Source: Aerococcaceae bacterium NML190073
GTDB taxonomy: Bacteria > Bacillota > Bacilli > Lactobacillales > Aerococcaceae
Reading direction: 5' to 3'
DNA: 64,000 nucleotides
NCBI GenBank assembly: GCA_026131555.1
Contig: JAMXJH010000001.1
Span: 310,001 to 374,000, forward strand
The position numbers and the translations under genes are program-made. Shown here one piece after another: positions 1-9,308 of this stretch (positions are counted from its first letter, which is position 1; each line of letters opens with the position of its first letter). The notes beneath the pieces are model-generated. The model worked only from the letters and a program-made list of their open reading frames with translations, had not been told where the DNA came from and did not search any database.

Positions 1-120
1 TTTGCTATGGCGAATGCACCTGAATTCATTAAACAACTCGCTAAATACCACGCGCCTGCCAACATCGAACACGGCGTTGCACAAATTATCGCACAGGTTA
101 TCGCGGGCAACTACTCATAA
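1..120 (+). CDS. C-terminal end of a Cof-type HAD hydrolase (partial)
   Basis: The reading frame is open from base 1 to a TAA at 118-120 and gives the last 39 residues of a protein that begins before the window. The tail reads MANAPEFIKQLAKYH, then a short segment leading to EHGVAQIIAQVI. It matches the end of Cof-type haloacid-dehalogenase phosphatases, where a conserved Gly/Met-x-Asn-Ala segment is followed by a 'not-yet, N-E-x-G-V-A-x-x-I' helix. These enzymes dephosphorylate sugar phosphates, FMN or similar small molecules. The catalytic Asp and cap domain lie outside the window, so substrate cannot be inferred. Confidence 0.6.
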   Translation, partial: FAMANAPEFIKQLAKYHAPANIEHGVAQIIAQVIAGNYS

Positions 121-126
121 TCCACA

Positions 127-178
127 CAAAATGACAGACCTGCTACATTTTCCAATGGTTAGCAAGTCTGTCATTTGT
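127..178. terminator. Bidirectional terminator between HAD gene and manA
   Basis: An inverted repeat pairs 127-144 with 161-178, with one mismatch and a bulge and a 16-base loop. It lies between convergent genes, 7 bases after the upstream stop and 10 bases before the manA stop. T-rich flanks are weak, so efficiency is uncertain. Confidence 0.55.
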
Positions 179-188
179 ATATGAAACA

Positions 189-1139
189 TTATTCCGGATT
201 CGATACAATTAGAGTTAATTCTCCGATTAACTCCACTTCTCGTACTTCGCTCGGCAAAATAAACGAATCTGCCAATTGTAAATCGTGCTCTTTATCCTCA
301 ATCTTCAGCTTTCCTGCACCCGCAATGACAGTTGCTAAAGAATACGGCGCTTTCAATGTAATGGTCGCCTCATCTTTAATTGCCCATTTGTAAACACTGA
401 AATATTCGTTGGTTAAATAATGCGTGACTTTATTCCCTTCCACATTCAATTCCGAAATTGTTAATTCCGGATCTTGGTGCGGGAACATCGTCACATCAAT
501 CGACTGTTGAATATGCAAAGGACGCGGTTGACCGCTATCATCTGTTCGATCATAATCATAAACCCGATACGTTGTATCTGAATTTTGTTGCGTTTCCAGA
601 ATGACAATACCCGCTCCAATCGCATGGATTGTCCCATACGGCACATAGAAAAAATCGCCTGCCTTAACCGGCACTTCTCGCAATAGAGCCGACCATTCTC
701 CTTTTTGGACGAGGTTGGCAAATTCTTCCGGTGTCTGAGCATTATGTCCATAAACAATCTTCGCTCCCGGTTCAGCAGAAATCACATACCAACATTCCGT
801 CTTACCTAATTCTCCTTCGTGTTCACGTGCATAGATATCATTCGGATGAACTTGCACAGACAAATCTTCAGCGGCATCCAATATCTTAATCAGTAGCGGG
901 AACTCCGTCAATTGCTCGCCGCCAAACAATTCAGGATATTGACGATATAATTCATCCAGTCCCACTCCTTGATATTTAGCCGGTGCAACAACTGTTGAAA
1001 CACCATTCGGATGCGCACTGATGCTCCAAGACTCGCCAATCGTATCATTCGGTAATGACATACCAAATTCAGTCGCTAATTTACGCCCACCCCAAATCTT
1101 CGTTTGCAATACAGGTTGCAAAAAAATAGGCTCTTTCAT
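189..1139 (-). CDS. manA: Mannose-6-phosphate isomerase, class I (ManA)
   Basis: Cytoplasmic Zn-dependent interconversion of mannose 6-phosphate and fructose 6-phosphate. It links mannose use to glycolysis and supplies mannose 6-phosphate for glycan precursors. The 316-residue product has the cupin-type isomerase layout. QVHPND at residues 96-101 and KTECWYV at 113-119 carry the expected zinc ligands, and a later GTIHAIGAG segment carries a further His. I start at the ATG at 1139, which has GAGGAG eight bases upstream. A TTG 18 bases further out overlaps that ribosome-binding site and is unlikely to be used. The gene is monocistronic and convergent with the HAD hydrolase. Length and motifs fit Bacillus/Streptococcus ManA. 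Confidence 0.95.
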   Translation of the reverse strand: MKEPIFLQPVLQTKIWGGRKLATEFGMSLPNDTIGESWSISAHPNGVSTVVAPAKYQGVGLDELYRQYPELFGGEQLTEFPLLIKILDAAEDLSVQVHPNDIYAREHEGELGKTECWYVISAEPGAKIVYGHNAQTPEEFANLVQKGEWSALLREVPVKAGDFFYVPYGTIHAIGAGIVILETQQNSDTTYRVYDYDRTDDSGQPRPLHIQQSIDVTMFPHQDPELTISELNVEGNKVTHYLTNEYFSVYKWAIKDEATITLKAPYSLATVIAGAGKLKIEDKEHDLQLADSFILPSEVREVELIGELTLIVSNPE

Positions 1140-1174
1140 CTCAATAACTCCTCTCAATTTATCTTCCGCCTTTA

Positions 1175-1203
1175 ATGATAGACGGAAAGTTGATTGGATA
1201 CAA
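1175..1203 (-). promoter_or_regulatory. Sigma-A promoter of manA
   Basis: On the minus strand TTGTAT (1198-1203) and TATCAT (1175-1180) are 17 bases apart, about 36 bases upstream of the manA start. Confidence 0.6.
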
Positions 1204-1237
1204 GCAAAAGATACTGTTTCTCAAGCCGGAATAAGTT

Positions 1238-1246
1238 TGATATAAT
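1238..1246 (+). promoter_or_regulatory. Extended -10 promoter of the prolyl-tRNA editing gene
   Basis: TGATATAAT is a perfect extended -10 hexamer 47 bases before the start codon. No good -35 box is visible. Confidence 0.5.
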
Positions 1247-1292
1247 GAAAGCGTGTACTAATCATTGATTATAAGGACTAGGAGGAATAATG

Positions 1293-1781
1293 ATGAACGC
1301 CTATGAATCGGTCATTAACAAATTAAATTCTCTCAATATCCCTTTTGAGATAGTCGAGCATCCCCCCGCTTTCACAACCGCTGAAGCCGATTCTTACATT
1401 GTCGGTATCGAAGGCGTCCGAACCAAGTCAATGTTTCTAACCAATAAGAAAAAGACAGCATTTTACCTACTCATTATGGACGGTGCCAAGCGCCTTGATA
1501 TCGATTTGTTTAAGAATATTGTCGGCGCAAATAAGGTGAAGATGGCGTCGCCCGACACTCTCCTCACCAAAATGAACCTCACACCAGGTTGTGTGTCTAT
1601 CTTCGGTTTAATGAACAACCTTGACAAGGATATTCAAGTCTACTTCGACCAAGATATGCTTTCTGAAGCGCGTATGAGTTTCCACCCCAATGTCAATACA
1701 AAGACCATTTTCGTCGCGACTGATGATGTGATTAGATTTGTTGAAGAAGAGGGATTTACTGTCAATATTATCAACATATAA
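1293..1781 (+). CDS. Free-standing prolyl-tRNA editing protein (ProX/PrdX, YbaK-like)
   Basis: The 162-residue protein belongs to the YbaK/ProRS-INS superfamily of trans-editing deacylases, which hydrolyse mischarged Ala-tRNA(Pro) or related misacylated tRNAs. The order of motifs fits ProX: an N-terminal helix, EHPPAFTTAEAD, then a GVRTKSMFL strand carrying the conserved Lys, and finally MSFHPNVNTKTI near the end, typical of the PrdX subgroup. AGGAGG at 1280-1285 gives 7-base spacing to the ATG at 1293. The adjacent ATG at 1290 is possible but closer than usual. The window also encodes an archaeal-type ProRS without an INS domain (27369-28802), so this protein may provide the missing editing activity; that link is inference. 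Confidence 0.85.
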   Translation: MNAYESVINKLNSLNIPFEIVEHPPAFTTAEADSYIVGIEGVRTKSMFLTNKKKTAFYLLIMDGAKRLDIDLFKNIVGANKVKMASPDTLLTKMNLTPGCVSIFGLMNNLDKDIQVYFDQDMLSEARMSFHPNVNTKTIFVATDDVIRFVEEEGFTVNIINI

Positions 1782-1814
1782 GACCGGTCTTTGACCCGCT
1801 TTTTTCTAATACGA

Positions 1815-1848
1815 CAAAAAAAGAGAGGTCTCGTAATCGAGACCTCTC
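1815..1848 (-). terminator. Rho-independent terminator after tuf
   Basis: An 11-bp perfect stem pairs 1823-1833 with 1838-1848 around a TAAT loop. It is followed on the minus strand by seven T (1816-1822). It ends the str operon and faces the convergent editing gene. Confidence 0.85.
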
Positions 1849-1879
1849 TCATTATAGGTTGAGATTGTTAAAGTACGGA

Positions 1880-3067
1880 TTAAGCCAATACTTTAGATAC
1901 AACACCAGCACCTACTGTACGTCCACCTTCACGAATTGAGAACTTAGTTCCTTCTTCGATCGCGATTGGGTGGATTAATTCTACAGTCATTGCTACGTTG
2001 TCACCAGGCATTACCATCTCTGTACCTGCTGGTAATTCTACAACACCTGTAACGTCTGTTGTACGGAAGTAGAATTGTGGACGGTAGTTAGTGAAGAATG
2101 GAGTGTGACGTCCACCTTCTTCTTTAGACAATACGTAAACTTCTGCTTCGAATTTAGTATGTGGTGTAATTGAACCTGGTTTAGCTAATACTTGACCACG
2201 TTGGATTTGGTCACGTGTAACACCACGTAATAATGTACCAACGTTATCTCCAGCTTCAGCGTAGTCTAATAATTTACGGAACATTTCTACACCAGTAACA
2301 GTTGTTTTGCTAGTTTCTTCTTCGATACCAACGATTTCAACTTCGTCACCAACGCGAACTTGTCCACGCTCAACACGACCTGTTGCAACTGTACCACGAC
2401 CAGTGATTGAGAATACGTCCTCAACTGGCATCATGAATGGTTTTTCAGTGTCGCGCTCTGGTTCTGGAATGTATGAATCAACTTGTTCCATCAATTCGAT
2501 AACTTTAGCTTCGTAAGCAGCGTCGCCTTCCAAAGCTTTCAATGCAGAACCTGCAACTACTGGAGTGTCATCTCCTGGGAAGTCGTATTCAGATAATAAG
2601 TCACGAACTTCCATTTCTACTAATTCTAATAACTCTTCATCGTCAACCATGTCAACTTTGTTCAAGAATACAACGATGTATGGTACACCTACTTGACGAG
2701 ATAATAGGATATGCTCACGAGTTTGAGGCATTGGACCATCAGCAGCTGATACTACCAAGATCGCACCGTCCATTTGCGCAGCACCTGTAATCATGTTTTT
2801 AACGTAGTCCGCGTGTCCTGGGCAGTCAACGTGTGCATAGTGACGGTTAGCTGTTTCGTACTCGATGTGAGAAGTGTTGATTGTGATTCCACGCTCTTTT
2901 TCTTCTGGTGCGTTATCGATTTGGTCGTATGAACGAGCTTCACCGTAACCTTGTTTAGCTAATACAGTTGCGATTGCAGCTGATAATGTTGTTTTACCGT
3001 GGTCAACGTGTCCGATTGTACCAATGTTTACGTGTGGTTTTGAACGGTCAAATTTTTGTTTTGCCAT
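1880..3067 (-). CDS. tuf: Elongation factor Tu
   Basis: A 395-residue GTPase that delivers aminoacyl-tRNA to the ribosomal A site. The G1 loop GHVDHGKT is at residues 19-26, DCPGH (G3) near 81-85, NKVD (G4) near 136-139, followed by the two beta-barrel domains and the usual C-terminal [12 protein letters not shown] segment. An AGGAGG site precedes the ATG. It is the last gene of rpsL-rpsG-fusA-tuf, 143 bases after fusA. The gap holds its own strong promoter, as expected for the most abundant protein of the operon. Length and sequence are ordinary for Bacillota. Confidence 0.99.
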   Translation of the reverse strand: MAKQKFDRSKPHVNIGTIGHVDHGKTTLSAAIATVLAKQGYGEARSYDQIDNAPEEKERGITINTSHIEYETANRHYAHVDCPGHADYVKNMITGAAQMDGAILVVSAADGPMPQTREHILLSRQVGVPYIVVFLNKVDMVDDEELLELVEMEVRDLLSEYDFPGDDTPVVAGSALKALEGDAAYEAKVIELMEQVDSYIPEPERDTEKPFMMPVEDVFSITGRGTVATGRVERGQVRVGDEVEIVGIEEETSKTTVTGVEMFRKLLDYAEAGDNVGTLLRGVTRDQIQRGQVLAKPGSITPHTKFEAEVYVLSKEEGGRHTPFFTNYRPQFYFRTTDVTGVVELPAGTEMVMPGDNVAMTVELIHPIAIEEGTKFSIREGGRTVGAGVVSKVLA

Positions 3068-3129
3068 TTTAGTGTGTTCCTCCTAAAAATATCTTTGTTT
3101 TATAGATTTAGTCTAAACCTATCAGATGT

Positions 3130-3158
3130 ATTATACCGAGAATTGTTAGCAATTTCAA
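3130..3158 (-). promoter_or_regulatory. Strong sigma-A promoter for tuf
   Basis: On the minus strand TTGAAA (3153-3158) and a perfect TATAAT (3130-3135) are separated by exactly 17 bases in the fusA-tuf gap. It allows tuf transcription independent of the str operon promoter. Confidence 0.8.
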
Positions 3159-3210
3159 TTCATTCGTAACAATTTCTCTATAAAGTTTTGTTTTTTATGT
3201 GGATTCTGAA

Positions 3211-5301
3211 TTATTCTTCAGATTTACCGCCATATTTTTTGATGATTTCTTCAGCGATAGACTTAGGAACATCTTCGTAGTGATCGAATGTCATAGAGAA
3301 TGTTCCACGACCTTGTGTTGCTGAACGTAATGTTGTTGCGTATCCGAACATTTCTGATAAAGGAATCATACCTTTAACGATTTGTGCGTTACCGCGCATT
3401 TCAGAACCTTCAACACGTCCACGACGTGAGTTAACATGACCCATTACATCTCCGAAGTATTCTTCCGGAACTGTAATTTCAACTGCCATCATCGGCTCCA
3501 AAATAGAAGGTTGTGCTTTCTTAGCAGCTGCTTTCAACGCCATAGAAGCGGCAACTTTGAAGGCTGTCTCAGATGAGTCGACATCGTGGTATGAACCATC
3601 GTACAATTTCGCTTTAATGTCAACCATTGGGAAGCCTGCCAATACACCGTTTTCCATTGCATCTTTCAAACCGGCTTCAACAGCAGGGATGTATTCACGT
3701 GGAACAACCCCCCCGACAATCGCGTTCTCGAACTCGAATCCGGCACCTTCTTCGTTAGGTGTGAACTCAATCCATACGTGACCGTATTGACCTTTACCAC
3801 CTGATTGACGAACGAATTTACCTTCAGCTTGAGTTGAAGCACGGAATGTCTCACGGTAAGATACTTGCGGCGCACCAACGTTAGCTTCTACCTTGAACTC
3901 GCGACGCATACGGTCAACGATGATATCTAAGTGTAACTCACCCATACCAGCGATAACTGTTTCGCCTGTTTCTTGGTTTGTATAAGCACGGAATGTTGGA
4001 TCTTCTTCTGCCAATTTTTGTAATGCGATACCCATTTTATCTTGGTCAGCTTTTGATTTAGGTTCAATCGCTACTTCGATAACTGGTTCTGGGAATTCCA
4101 TTGATTCCAAGATTACTTCGTTCTTCTCATCACACAACGTGTCCCCTGTTGTTGTATCTTTCAAACCAACGGCTGCTGCGATATCTCCAGAGAATACTTC
4201 CGGAATTTCTTGACGTGAGTTAGCGTGCATTTGTAGAATACGTCCTACACGTTCGCGTTTGCCTTTCGTTGCGTTTTTCACGTATGACCCAGATTGTAAA
4301 GTACCTGAGTACACACGGAAGAATGTTAAACGACCTACGAATGGATCTGTCATTACTTTGAAGGCTAAAGCTGAGAACGGTTCGCTGTCGTCTGCGTGAC
4401 GCTCAATTTCTTCTTCAGTTCCCGGAACAATACCTTTAATTGCCGGTACATCTGTTGGAGCCGGTAAGTAATCGATTACGCCGTCCAACATCAACTGTAC
4501 CCCTTTGTTCTTGAAAGCAGATCCGCAGAATACAGGGTAGAATTCTGCTGCAACTGTTGCTTTACGAATTCCGGCTTTCAATGATGGTACGTCGATTTCT
4601 TCGCCTTCTAAGTAAGCTAACATTAATTCTTCGTCAGTTTCCGCTACTGCTTCCACCAACTTCATGCGCCACTCTTCAGCTGCTTCTTGATATGCTTCAG
4701 GAATTTCGATTTCTTCAATGTCAGTTCCTAAGTCATTTGTATAGTTATAAGCTTTCATTTCAACTAGGTCGATGATACCTGTGAAATCATCTTCTGCACC
4801 GATTGGCAATTGTACCGGGTGTGCATTCGCTTGTAAACGGTCATGGATTGTGCGTACAGAGTATAGGAAGTCTGCACCGATTTTGTCCATTTTGTTAACA
4901 AAAACAATACGCGGTACGCCGTATGTTGTCGCTTGACGCCATACAGTTTCTGTTTGAGGTTCAACCCCTGATTGCGCATCTAACAACGCCACTGCACCGT
5001 CCAATACACGTAATGAACGTTCTACTTCGACAGTAAAGTCCACGTGTCCCGGTGTATCAATGATGTTGATACGGTGGTTATTCCATTGTGCTGTTGTCGC
5101 TGCTGATGTGATTGTAATACCACGCTCTTGCTCTTGTTCCATCCAGTCCATTTGTGAAGCTCCTTCGTGAGTTTCACCGATTTTGTGGATACGACCTGTG
5201 TAGTACAATACACGCTCGGTAGTTGTTGTTTTACCAGCATCGATGTGAGCCATGATACCGATATTACGAGTTTTCTCTAATGAGAATTCTCTGTTACCCA
5301 T
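3211..5301 (-). CDS. fusA: Elongation factor G
   Basis: A 696-residue translocation GTPase. AHIDAGKT (G1) is at residues 18-25, DTPGH follows near 82-86, and NKMD lies near 138-141. After the G domain come domains II to V, including the HVNSRRG segment of domain V typical of EF-G. GAGAGGAG precedes the ATG. It lies between rpsG and tuf in the conserved str order. Nothing is missing or truncated, and sequence and length match EF-G of Lactobacillales rather than a tetracycline-protection protein. Confidence 0.99.
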   Translation of the reverse strand: MGNREFSLEKTRNIGIMAHIDAGKTTTTERVLYYTGRIHKIGETHEGASQMDWMEQEQERGITITSAATTAQWNNHRINIIDTPGHVDFTVEVERSLRVLDGAVALLDAQSGVEPQTETVWRQATTYGVPRIVFVNKMDKIGADFLYSVRTIHDRLQANAHPVQLPIGAEDDFTGIIDLVEMKAYNYTNDLGTDIEEIEIPEAYQEAAEEWRMKLVEAVAETDEELMLAYLEGEEIDVPSLKAGIRKATVAAEFYPVFCGSAFKNKGVQLMLDGVIDYLPAPTDVPAIKGIVPGTEEEIERHADDSEPFSALAFKVMTDPFVGRLTFFRVYSGTLQSGSYVKNATKGKRERVGRILQMHANSRQEIPEVFSGDIAAAVGLKDTTTGDTLCDEKNEVILESMEFPEPVIEVAIEPKSKADQDKMGIALQKLAEEDPTFRAYTNQETGETVIAGMGELHLDIIVDRMRREFKVEANVGAPQVSYRETFRASTQAEGKFVRQSGGKGQYGHVWIEFTPNEEGAGFEFENAIVGGVVPREYIPAVEAGLKDAMENGVLAGFPMVDIKAKLYDGSYHDVDSSETAFKVAASMALKAAAKKAQPSILEPMMAVEITVPEEYFGDVMGHVNSRRGRVEGSEMRGNAQIVKGMIPLSEMFGYATTLRSATQGRGTFSMTFDHYEDVPKSIAEEIIKKYGGKSEE

Positions 5302-5353
5302 CTTTGTTTTACTCCTCTCATTTATTGGCTGAGTGCTTTATATCTACAAATAT

Positions 5354-5376
5354 CATCAGCCGAAAAACAGCTGATG
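5354..5376. repeat. Intercistronic hairpin rpsG-fusA
   Basis: CATCAGC at 5354-5360 pairs with GCTGATG at 5370-5376 around a nine-base loop in the 90-base gap between rpsG and fusA. There is no T tract, so it is more likely an RNA-processing or stabilising hairpin than a terminator. Confidence 0.4.
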
Positions 5377-5391
5377 ACTTGATCGATAATC

Positions 5392-5862
5392 TTACCAACG
5401 GTAGTGAGCAAACGCTTTGTTCGCTTCTGCCATTTTGTGCATATCTTCGCGTTTCTTAACAGATGCACCTGTGTTGTTCGCTGCATCCATAATTTCACGC
5501 GCTAAGCGTAATTCCATTGTTTTTTCTCCACGTAGACGTGAGTAGCTTACTAACCAACGGATTGCTAAAGTGTAACGACGCTCAGGACGTACTTCAACCG
5601 GTACTTGGTAGTTAGAACCCCCTACACGACGAGCTTTAACTTCTAACAATGGCATGATGTTTTCGATTGCTTGTTCAAACACTTCGATTGGATCTTGTCC
5701 AGTTTGTTCACGGATTGTGTCAAACGCTGAGTACAAGATTGTCGCTGCCTTTCCACGCTTACCATCGATCATTAAACGGTTGATAGTGCGTGTTACTAAT
5801 TTTGAATTATATAACGGATCTGGCAAAACTTCGCGTTTTGCAATTGCACCTTTACGAGGCAT
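5392..5862 (-). CDS. rpsG: 30S ribosomal protein S7
   Basis: A 156-residue primary binder of the 16S rRNA 3' domain that nucleates assembly of the small-subunit head. It starts [12 protein letters not shown] and contains the conserved basic N-terminus, the [12 protein letters not shown] beta-hairpin and the C-terminal [16 protein letters not shown] tail, the standard S7 ending in Bacillota. AGGAGG sits eight bases before the ATG. It is the second gene of the str operon, 50 bases after rpsL and 90 bases before fusA. Confidence 0.99.
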   Translation of the reverse strand: MPRKGAIAKREVLPDPLYNSKLVTRTINRLMIDGKRGKAATILYSAFDTIREQTGQDPIEVFEQAIENIMPLLEVKARRVGGSNYQVPVEVRPERRYTLAIRWLVSYSRLRGEKTMELRLAREIMDAANNTGASVKKREDMHKMAEANKAFAHYRW

Positions 5863-5912
5863 TCAAAATCCTCCTTTCTTGATAATTATGATTTGTATAA
5901 ATTGAGTGTTGA

Positions 5913-6335
5913 TTATTTCTTAGCTGCTTTAGGTCGCTTAGTTCCGTATTTAGAACGTCCTTGCATACGGTTGTTGACACCTGCTGTATCTAAAGCACCA
6001 CGGATAATGTGGTAACGTACCCCCGGTAAGTCTTTTACACGACCTCCACGAATTAACACAACGCTATGCTCTTGTAAGTTGTGACCGATACCTGGGATGT
6101 AAGCTGTTACTTCCATCAAGTTTGATAAACGTACACGGGCATATTTACGTAAAGCTGAGTTAGGTTTCTTAGGTGTCATTGTCCCCACACGTGTACATAC
6201 GCCACGTTTTTGCGGTGAGTTGTTGTTAGTTTGAGTTTTCTTGAAACTGTTGTAACCTTTGTTCAACGCTGGTGAGTTTGACTTTACTACTTTAGATTTA
6301 CGAGGTTTGTTAACTAATTGGTTAATAGTTGGCAT
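5913..6335 (-). CDS. rpsL: 30S ribosomal protein S12
   Basis: A 140-residue decoding-centre protein. The core [11 protein letters not shown] loop and the [13 protein letters not shown] loop are intact, and the lysines whose substitution gives streptomycin resistance are present, so the wild-type form is predicted. A short AAKK extension makes it about three residues longer than usual. It is the first gene of the str operon. A GGAGGAGG-like site precedes the ATG, and a leader of about 145 bases runs from the mapped promoter. Confidence 0.99.
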   Translation of the reverse strand: MPTINQLVNKPRKSKVVKSNSPALNKGYNSFKKTQTNNNSPQKRGVCTRVGTMTPKKPNSALRKYARVRLSNLMEVTAYIPGIGHNLQEHSVVLIRGGRVKDLPGVRYHIIRGALDTAGVNNRMQGRSKYGTKRPKAAKK

Positions 6336-6395
6336 CCAAGTTCCTCCTCCCTTGTCTTTCTAGTCCACACATCCAAGTGTGTCATTTTTTTTGGT

Positions 6396-6424
6396 AAAAA
6401 TAATGAGGCAACTTCTGTTGCTTC
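6396..6424 (-). terminator. Hairpin with T-rich tail in the rpsL leader (possible attenuator)
   Basis: On the minus strand GAAGCAAC (6417-6424) pairs with GTTGCCTC (6405-6412) with one mismatch around an AGAA loop. It is followed by a T-rich stretch ending in five T. It lies in the transcribed rpsL leader, so it could act as a partial terminator. This is inference. Confidence 0.35.
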
Positions 6425-6487
6425 AAAGCGTTCTTATATCAGCCAGCACGACTGAATTTCAGGAATCTGTATAAAAACACCTCTAAT

Positions 6488-6516
6488 AATATAGCATTCT
6501 CATTTAGAGGCGTCAA
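6488..6516 (-). promoter_or_regulatory. Promoter of the str operon
   Basis: On the minus strand TTGACG (6511-6516) and TATATT (6488-6493) are 17 bases apart. The stop codon TGA of the upstream gene (6513-6515) lies inside the -35 hexamer, so promoter and coding sequence overlap. Confidence 0.75.
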
Positions 6517-7175
6517 GCATTTTTCGATAAAAGTTTATATTTCGTAAAAATCGGATGCGGCGGCGGTGTACGTCCCTTCAAGTACCGTTTGCCGAACTCA
6601 AGAATTTGAATATGAAACAACTGCCAGTCGAGAAGTGACAAACTAGTTGTCGTTTCTACGAACTGCTTCAATTCAAGATAATTGGTAGCCGCTTGGCACC
6701 CTAACCCGCGATAAAGTTTACGCGCATAATTATCCGCAACAAAAACCGGATAGTCAAAAGCATACAAGAGCAAAACATCCGCTGTTTCTTGTCCGATTCC
6801 CTTGAATGTAAGCAATTGTTGACGCAAACTGTCCGAGGTCGGATATTGTCGGTGAACTGCTTTCAAATCGAAATCAAATTGTCGTAACCATTGGAACCAT
6901 TCATAAATAAGTTGCGATTTACTCTGATGAAAGCCACTCGAATAAATGAGCGGCACCAATTGTTGCGGCGCGAGTTCACTCAGATGGTACGGATTGAAAT
7001 CCGTCGCTTCCTTCAAAGTCATCAAGGACAAAGTGGTGTTGTGCCACGTCGTATTTTGCACGAGAAAAGCGCCGAGCATCATTTCCCAGATGTTCTCGGC
7101 GGGCCAATTCCCTTGTGGACCATTTAACTCCGCTAGACAGTGATAAAGTTGTTCGCTGTCGATTATTTGCTTCAT
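6513..7175 (-). CDS. HhH-GPD DNA glycosylase (endonuclease III-like) without iron-sulfur motif
   Basis: A 220-residue protein of the HhH-GPD base-excision-repair superfamily. Residues near 35-45 read FLVQNTTWHN, the QNT-x-W-x-N signature of this subgroup. The helix-hairpin-helix lies in TFKGIGQETADVLL near residue 125, and the catalytic Asp follows in VFVADNYARK. The four-cysteine Fe-S motif of classical Nth is absent. The family excises alkylated or damaged bases; the exact lesion is not predictable. It starts five bases after the sugar-kinase stop and is probably cotranscribed with it. GAGG stands nine bases before the ATG. Confidence 0.75.
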   Translation of the reverse strand: MKQIIDSEQLYHCLAELNGPQGNWPAENIWEMMLGAFLVQNTTWHNTTLSLMTLKEATDFNPYHLSELAPQQLVPLIYSSGFHQSKSQLIYEWFQWLRQFDFDLKAVHRQYPTSDSLRQQLLTFKGIGQETADVLLLYAFDYPVFVADNYARKLYRGLGCQAATNYLELKQFVETTTSLSLLDWQLFHIQILEFGKRYLKGRTPPPHPIFTKYKLLSKNA

Positions 7176-7180
7176 TGCAA

Positions 7181-8287
7181 CTAACCTCGACTACGTGCAA
7201 TAATGGCTTGCAATTCGTCCCATTGCGCTTCCATATCTTGTACTAACTTAAACTGCGTATGTGTACGGTCTAAATTTTGCCCCGGACGCGTTGTTCCATA
7301 GTACACATCGCCGTTGATATAATCTGTCAAGAAACGAATCCCTTGCTCCAAGGTAATCACACGAGCACCCCACGGCAACAACTCCACTTCGCGCTCAGTC
7401 AACAAGCCGTTCGCCCCTGCCAAAAAGCCACGCGCATATACTTCGAATAAATGAGCATCGAAGTTTACCTTGTTCATATCTGCTTCATCTTCAGCGCAAT
7501 CATTTGCACCATAACGAATCGAATCACCGAAATCAAACAAAGAAATTCCCGGCATAATCGTATCCAAATCGACAATGCAGATTCCTTTCTTCGTGTCGTT
7601 GTCCATCAAGATATTATTCAATTTCGTATCATTGTGTGTCACACGCAACGGAATATCGCCTGCATCAAGCAAATCATACAAGAAGAAACAATCCGCTTTC
7701 CGTTGCCTTACAAAATCAATCTCATCTGTCAAATCTTTCACACGCCCCGCTGCATCCGCTAAGACCGCTTCTTCAAACTGACGATAGCGATTACGCGTAT
7801 CATGGAACATCGGAATCACTTCTACTAATTGCGTGGCATCAAAGTCACTTAATTCAGCTTGAAACGCGCCAAAAGAGCGTCCGGTTTCGTAGAATTGCTC
7901 GTCATTTTCCACCTGATCCAACACAAATGTGCCTTCTACAAATGGATAAATACGCCAGTAGGAACCATCTGCAGCTTGCACGAATGGTTTGCCGTCTCGC
8001 GCCATAACGACCGTTAATGTTTCACGCTCCGGATTACCACCGCGCGCTTGGCTCTTCCCTTTCAAAAAATCCGTTACTAACAAAATATTATTCATCAAAC
8101 CTGCTACATCAGGAAAAATTGTATGATTGATGCATTGGAGCACATAACGACGCTGTAAGCCTTCCGCTTCTTGTTGAATTATTTCGTAAGTACGGTTAAT
8201 CAACCCTTTTCCGAAAGGCATGATGCTCACTAATTCTCCCGGCAACTCATATTGCGCATATACTTCATGAATGGCACATTCTGTCAT
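7181..8287 (-). CDS. Anomeric sugar kinase, NahK-like (APH-fold phosphotransferase)
   Basis: A 368-residue member of the aminoglycoside-phosphotransferase fold family, closest in layout to N-acetylhexosamine 1-kinase (NahK) of the lacto-N-biose/GNB pathway. Visible motifs are the glycine loop FGKGLINRTYEI near residue 26, the catalytic VTHNDTKLNNIL near 220 with the HND base, and the metal-binding IVDLDTIMPG about 20 residues later. NahK phosphorylates GlcNAc/GalNAc at C1. The substrate here is inferred, not shown. It lies three bases after a sugar nucleotidyltransferase gene, which fits a two-step salvage route from sugar to sugar 1-phosphate to NDP-sugar. GGAG precedes the ATG. Confidence 0.75.
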   Translation of the reverse strand: MTECAIHEVYAQYELPGELVSIMPFGKGLINRTYEIIQQEAEGLQRRYVLQCINHTIFPDVAGLMNNILLVTDFLKGKSQARGGNPERETLTVVMARDGKPFVQAADGSYWRIYPFVEGTFVLDQVENDEQFYETGRSFGAFQAELSDFDATQLVEVIPMFHDTRNRYRQFEEAVLADAAGRVKDLTDEIDFVRQRKADCFFLYDLLDAGDIPLRVTHNDTKLNNILMDNDTKKGICIVDLDTIMPGISLFDFGDSIRYGANDCAEDEADMNKVNFDAHLFEVYARGFLAGANGLLTEREVELLPWGARVITLEQGIRFLTDYINGDVYYGTTRPGQNLDRTHTQFKLVQDMEAQWDELQAIIARSRG

Positions 8288-8290
8288 TAT

Positions 8291-9217
8291 CTAGTTCTCC
8301 TTACTCCACAACGGCGACGGATATACTCCGTTCGCTACTAGGGTTTGAATTTTTTCTTGGACAAGCGGCTTGTCTTCTGTATAAGTAACGCCAAACCATT
8401 GCTCATCTGTTTTCAACACTTTAACTTTCGCTTCATTATGGCGCAATTGTTTACGCACTACACTCGGCAAATAATACTCGCCCTTCAATGGATTTGAGCG
8501 AATCGCCCGCTCCAAGAAAGCACCTAAGAATCGATCGATTACTTTCGGGAAATGGCTCGGGAACCCCCACAAGTTCATTGATACAATCGTGTCTGAGTCG
8601 ACATCGACCCAGTTGACTCCGTCCTCGGTATAGCGAATTCGGTCATCGAACCACTCAATTTGCGTTTGTTCTTCAATCTCTTGCAAAAAGTGCTCCTCAT
8701 CCACTTGGCATAAACCGCGAGAAACGGCGCCATTTTCTGACATGGTGCGGTCTAACTGATACCCTACCATCGCATATTGCTCTTCATGTGAGTTGACTGA
8801 TGCCTCCAAGTAATCGAACATCAACTTGAATGCTTCATAGCCGTAGAAATCATCGGCATTGATGACGGCAAAAGGCGCATCAATTTGCTCGCTGGCACAC
8901 CAAACGGCGTGAGCTGTTCCCCACGGTTTTTGGCGGTGGGGCGGTAATTGATACGGATTCGGTAATGTTGTAAGCTCTTGGAATGCATAGCGTACTTCCA
9001 TGAAGTCGCCGATGCGATTCCCCACCTTCTGCTTAAAAATTTCCTCAATATCCGGCTTGATGATAAACACTACCGTTTCAAACCCCGCGCGTCGCGCATC
9101 ATACAGCGAATAATCCAAAATCACCTCTCCTTGAGGCCCTACTGAATCAATCTGCTTTAATCCACCATAACGGCTCCCCATGCCGGCAGCCATTACAACC
9201 AATATCGGTCTCGTCAT
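8291..9217 (-). CDS. Sugar-phosphate nucleotidyltransferase
   Basis: A 308-residue enzyme of the NTP-transferase family. The N-terminus VVMAAGMGSRYGGLKQ carries the G-x-G-S/T-R nucleotide-binding signature and the following Lys. AVINADDFYG near residue 110 is the metal-binding segment. The family joins sugar 1-phosphates to NTPs to give NDP-sugars. Being the first gene before an NahK-like kinase suggests that it uses that kinase's product. Homologues of this pairing are known in gut Clostridia and Bifidobacteria (family knowledge). AGGAG lies upstream of the ATG. The 91-base gap to the polysaccharide cluster shows no convincing promoter, so read-through from that cluster is possible. Confidence 0.75.
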   Translation of the reverse strand: MTRPILVVMAAGMGSRYGGLKQIDSVGPQGEVILDYSLYDARRAGFETVVFIIKPDIEEIFKQKVGNRIGDFMEVRYAFQELTTLPNPYQLPPHRQKPWGTAHAVWCASEQIDAPFAVINADDFYGYEAFKLMFDYLEASVNSHEEQYAMVGYQLDRTMSENGAVSRGLCQVDEEHFLQEIEEQTQIEWFDDRIRYTEDGVNWVDVDSDTIVSMNLWGFPSHFPKVIDRFLGAFLERAIRSNPLKGEYYLPSVVRKQLRHNEAKVKVLKTDEQWFGVTYTEDKPLVQEKIQTLVANGVYPSPLWSKEN

Positions 9218-9308
9218 ATGTTAACTCCTTTTGAATTTAAATCATTTATTGCATATAAATACGTTTAACCGTGAGATTTCACTTTGTACAGATGAATAAA
9301 CTTGCTTG

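Noticed and set aside
1246-1260. Second cre-like site near the editing gene promoter
   Set aside because: It misses two fixed positions of the consensus, and the gene is not a catabolic target.
1780-1791. 12-bp palindrome at the end of the prolyl-tRNA editing gene
   Set aside because: It has no loop and no adjacent T tract. The strong terminator a few dozen bases on serves the region.
6366-6392. Plus-strand terminator (CACAC/GTGTG stem with eight T)
   Set aside because: No plus-strand transcript is expected here; it lies in the leader of the minus-strand rpsL operon.
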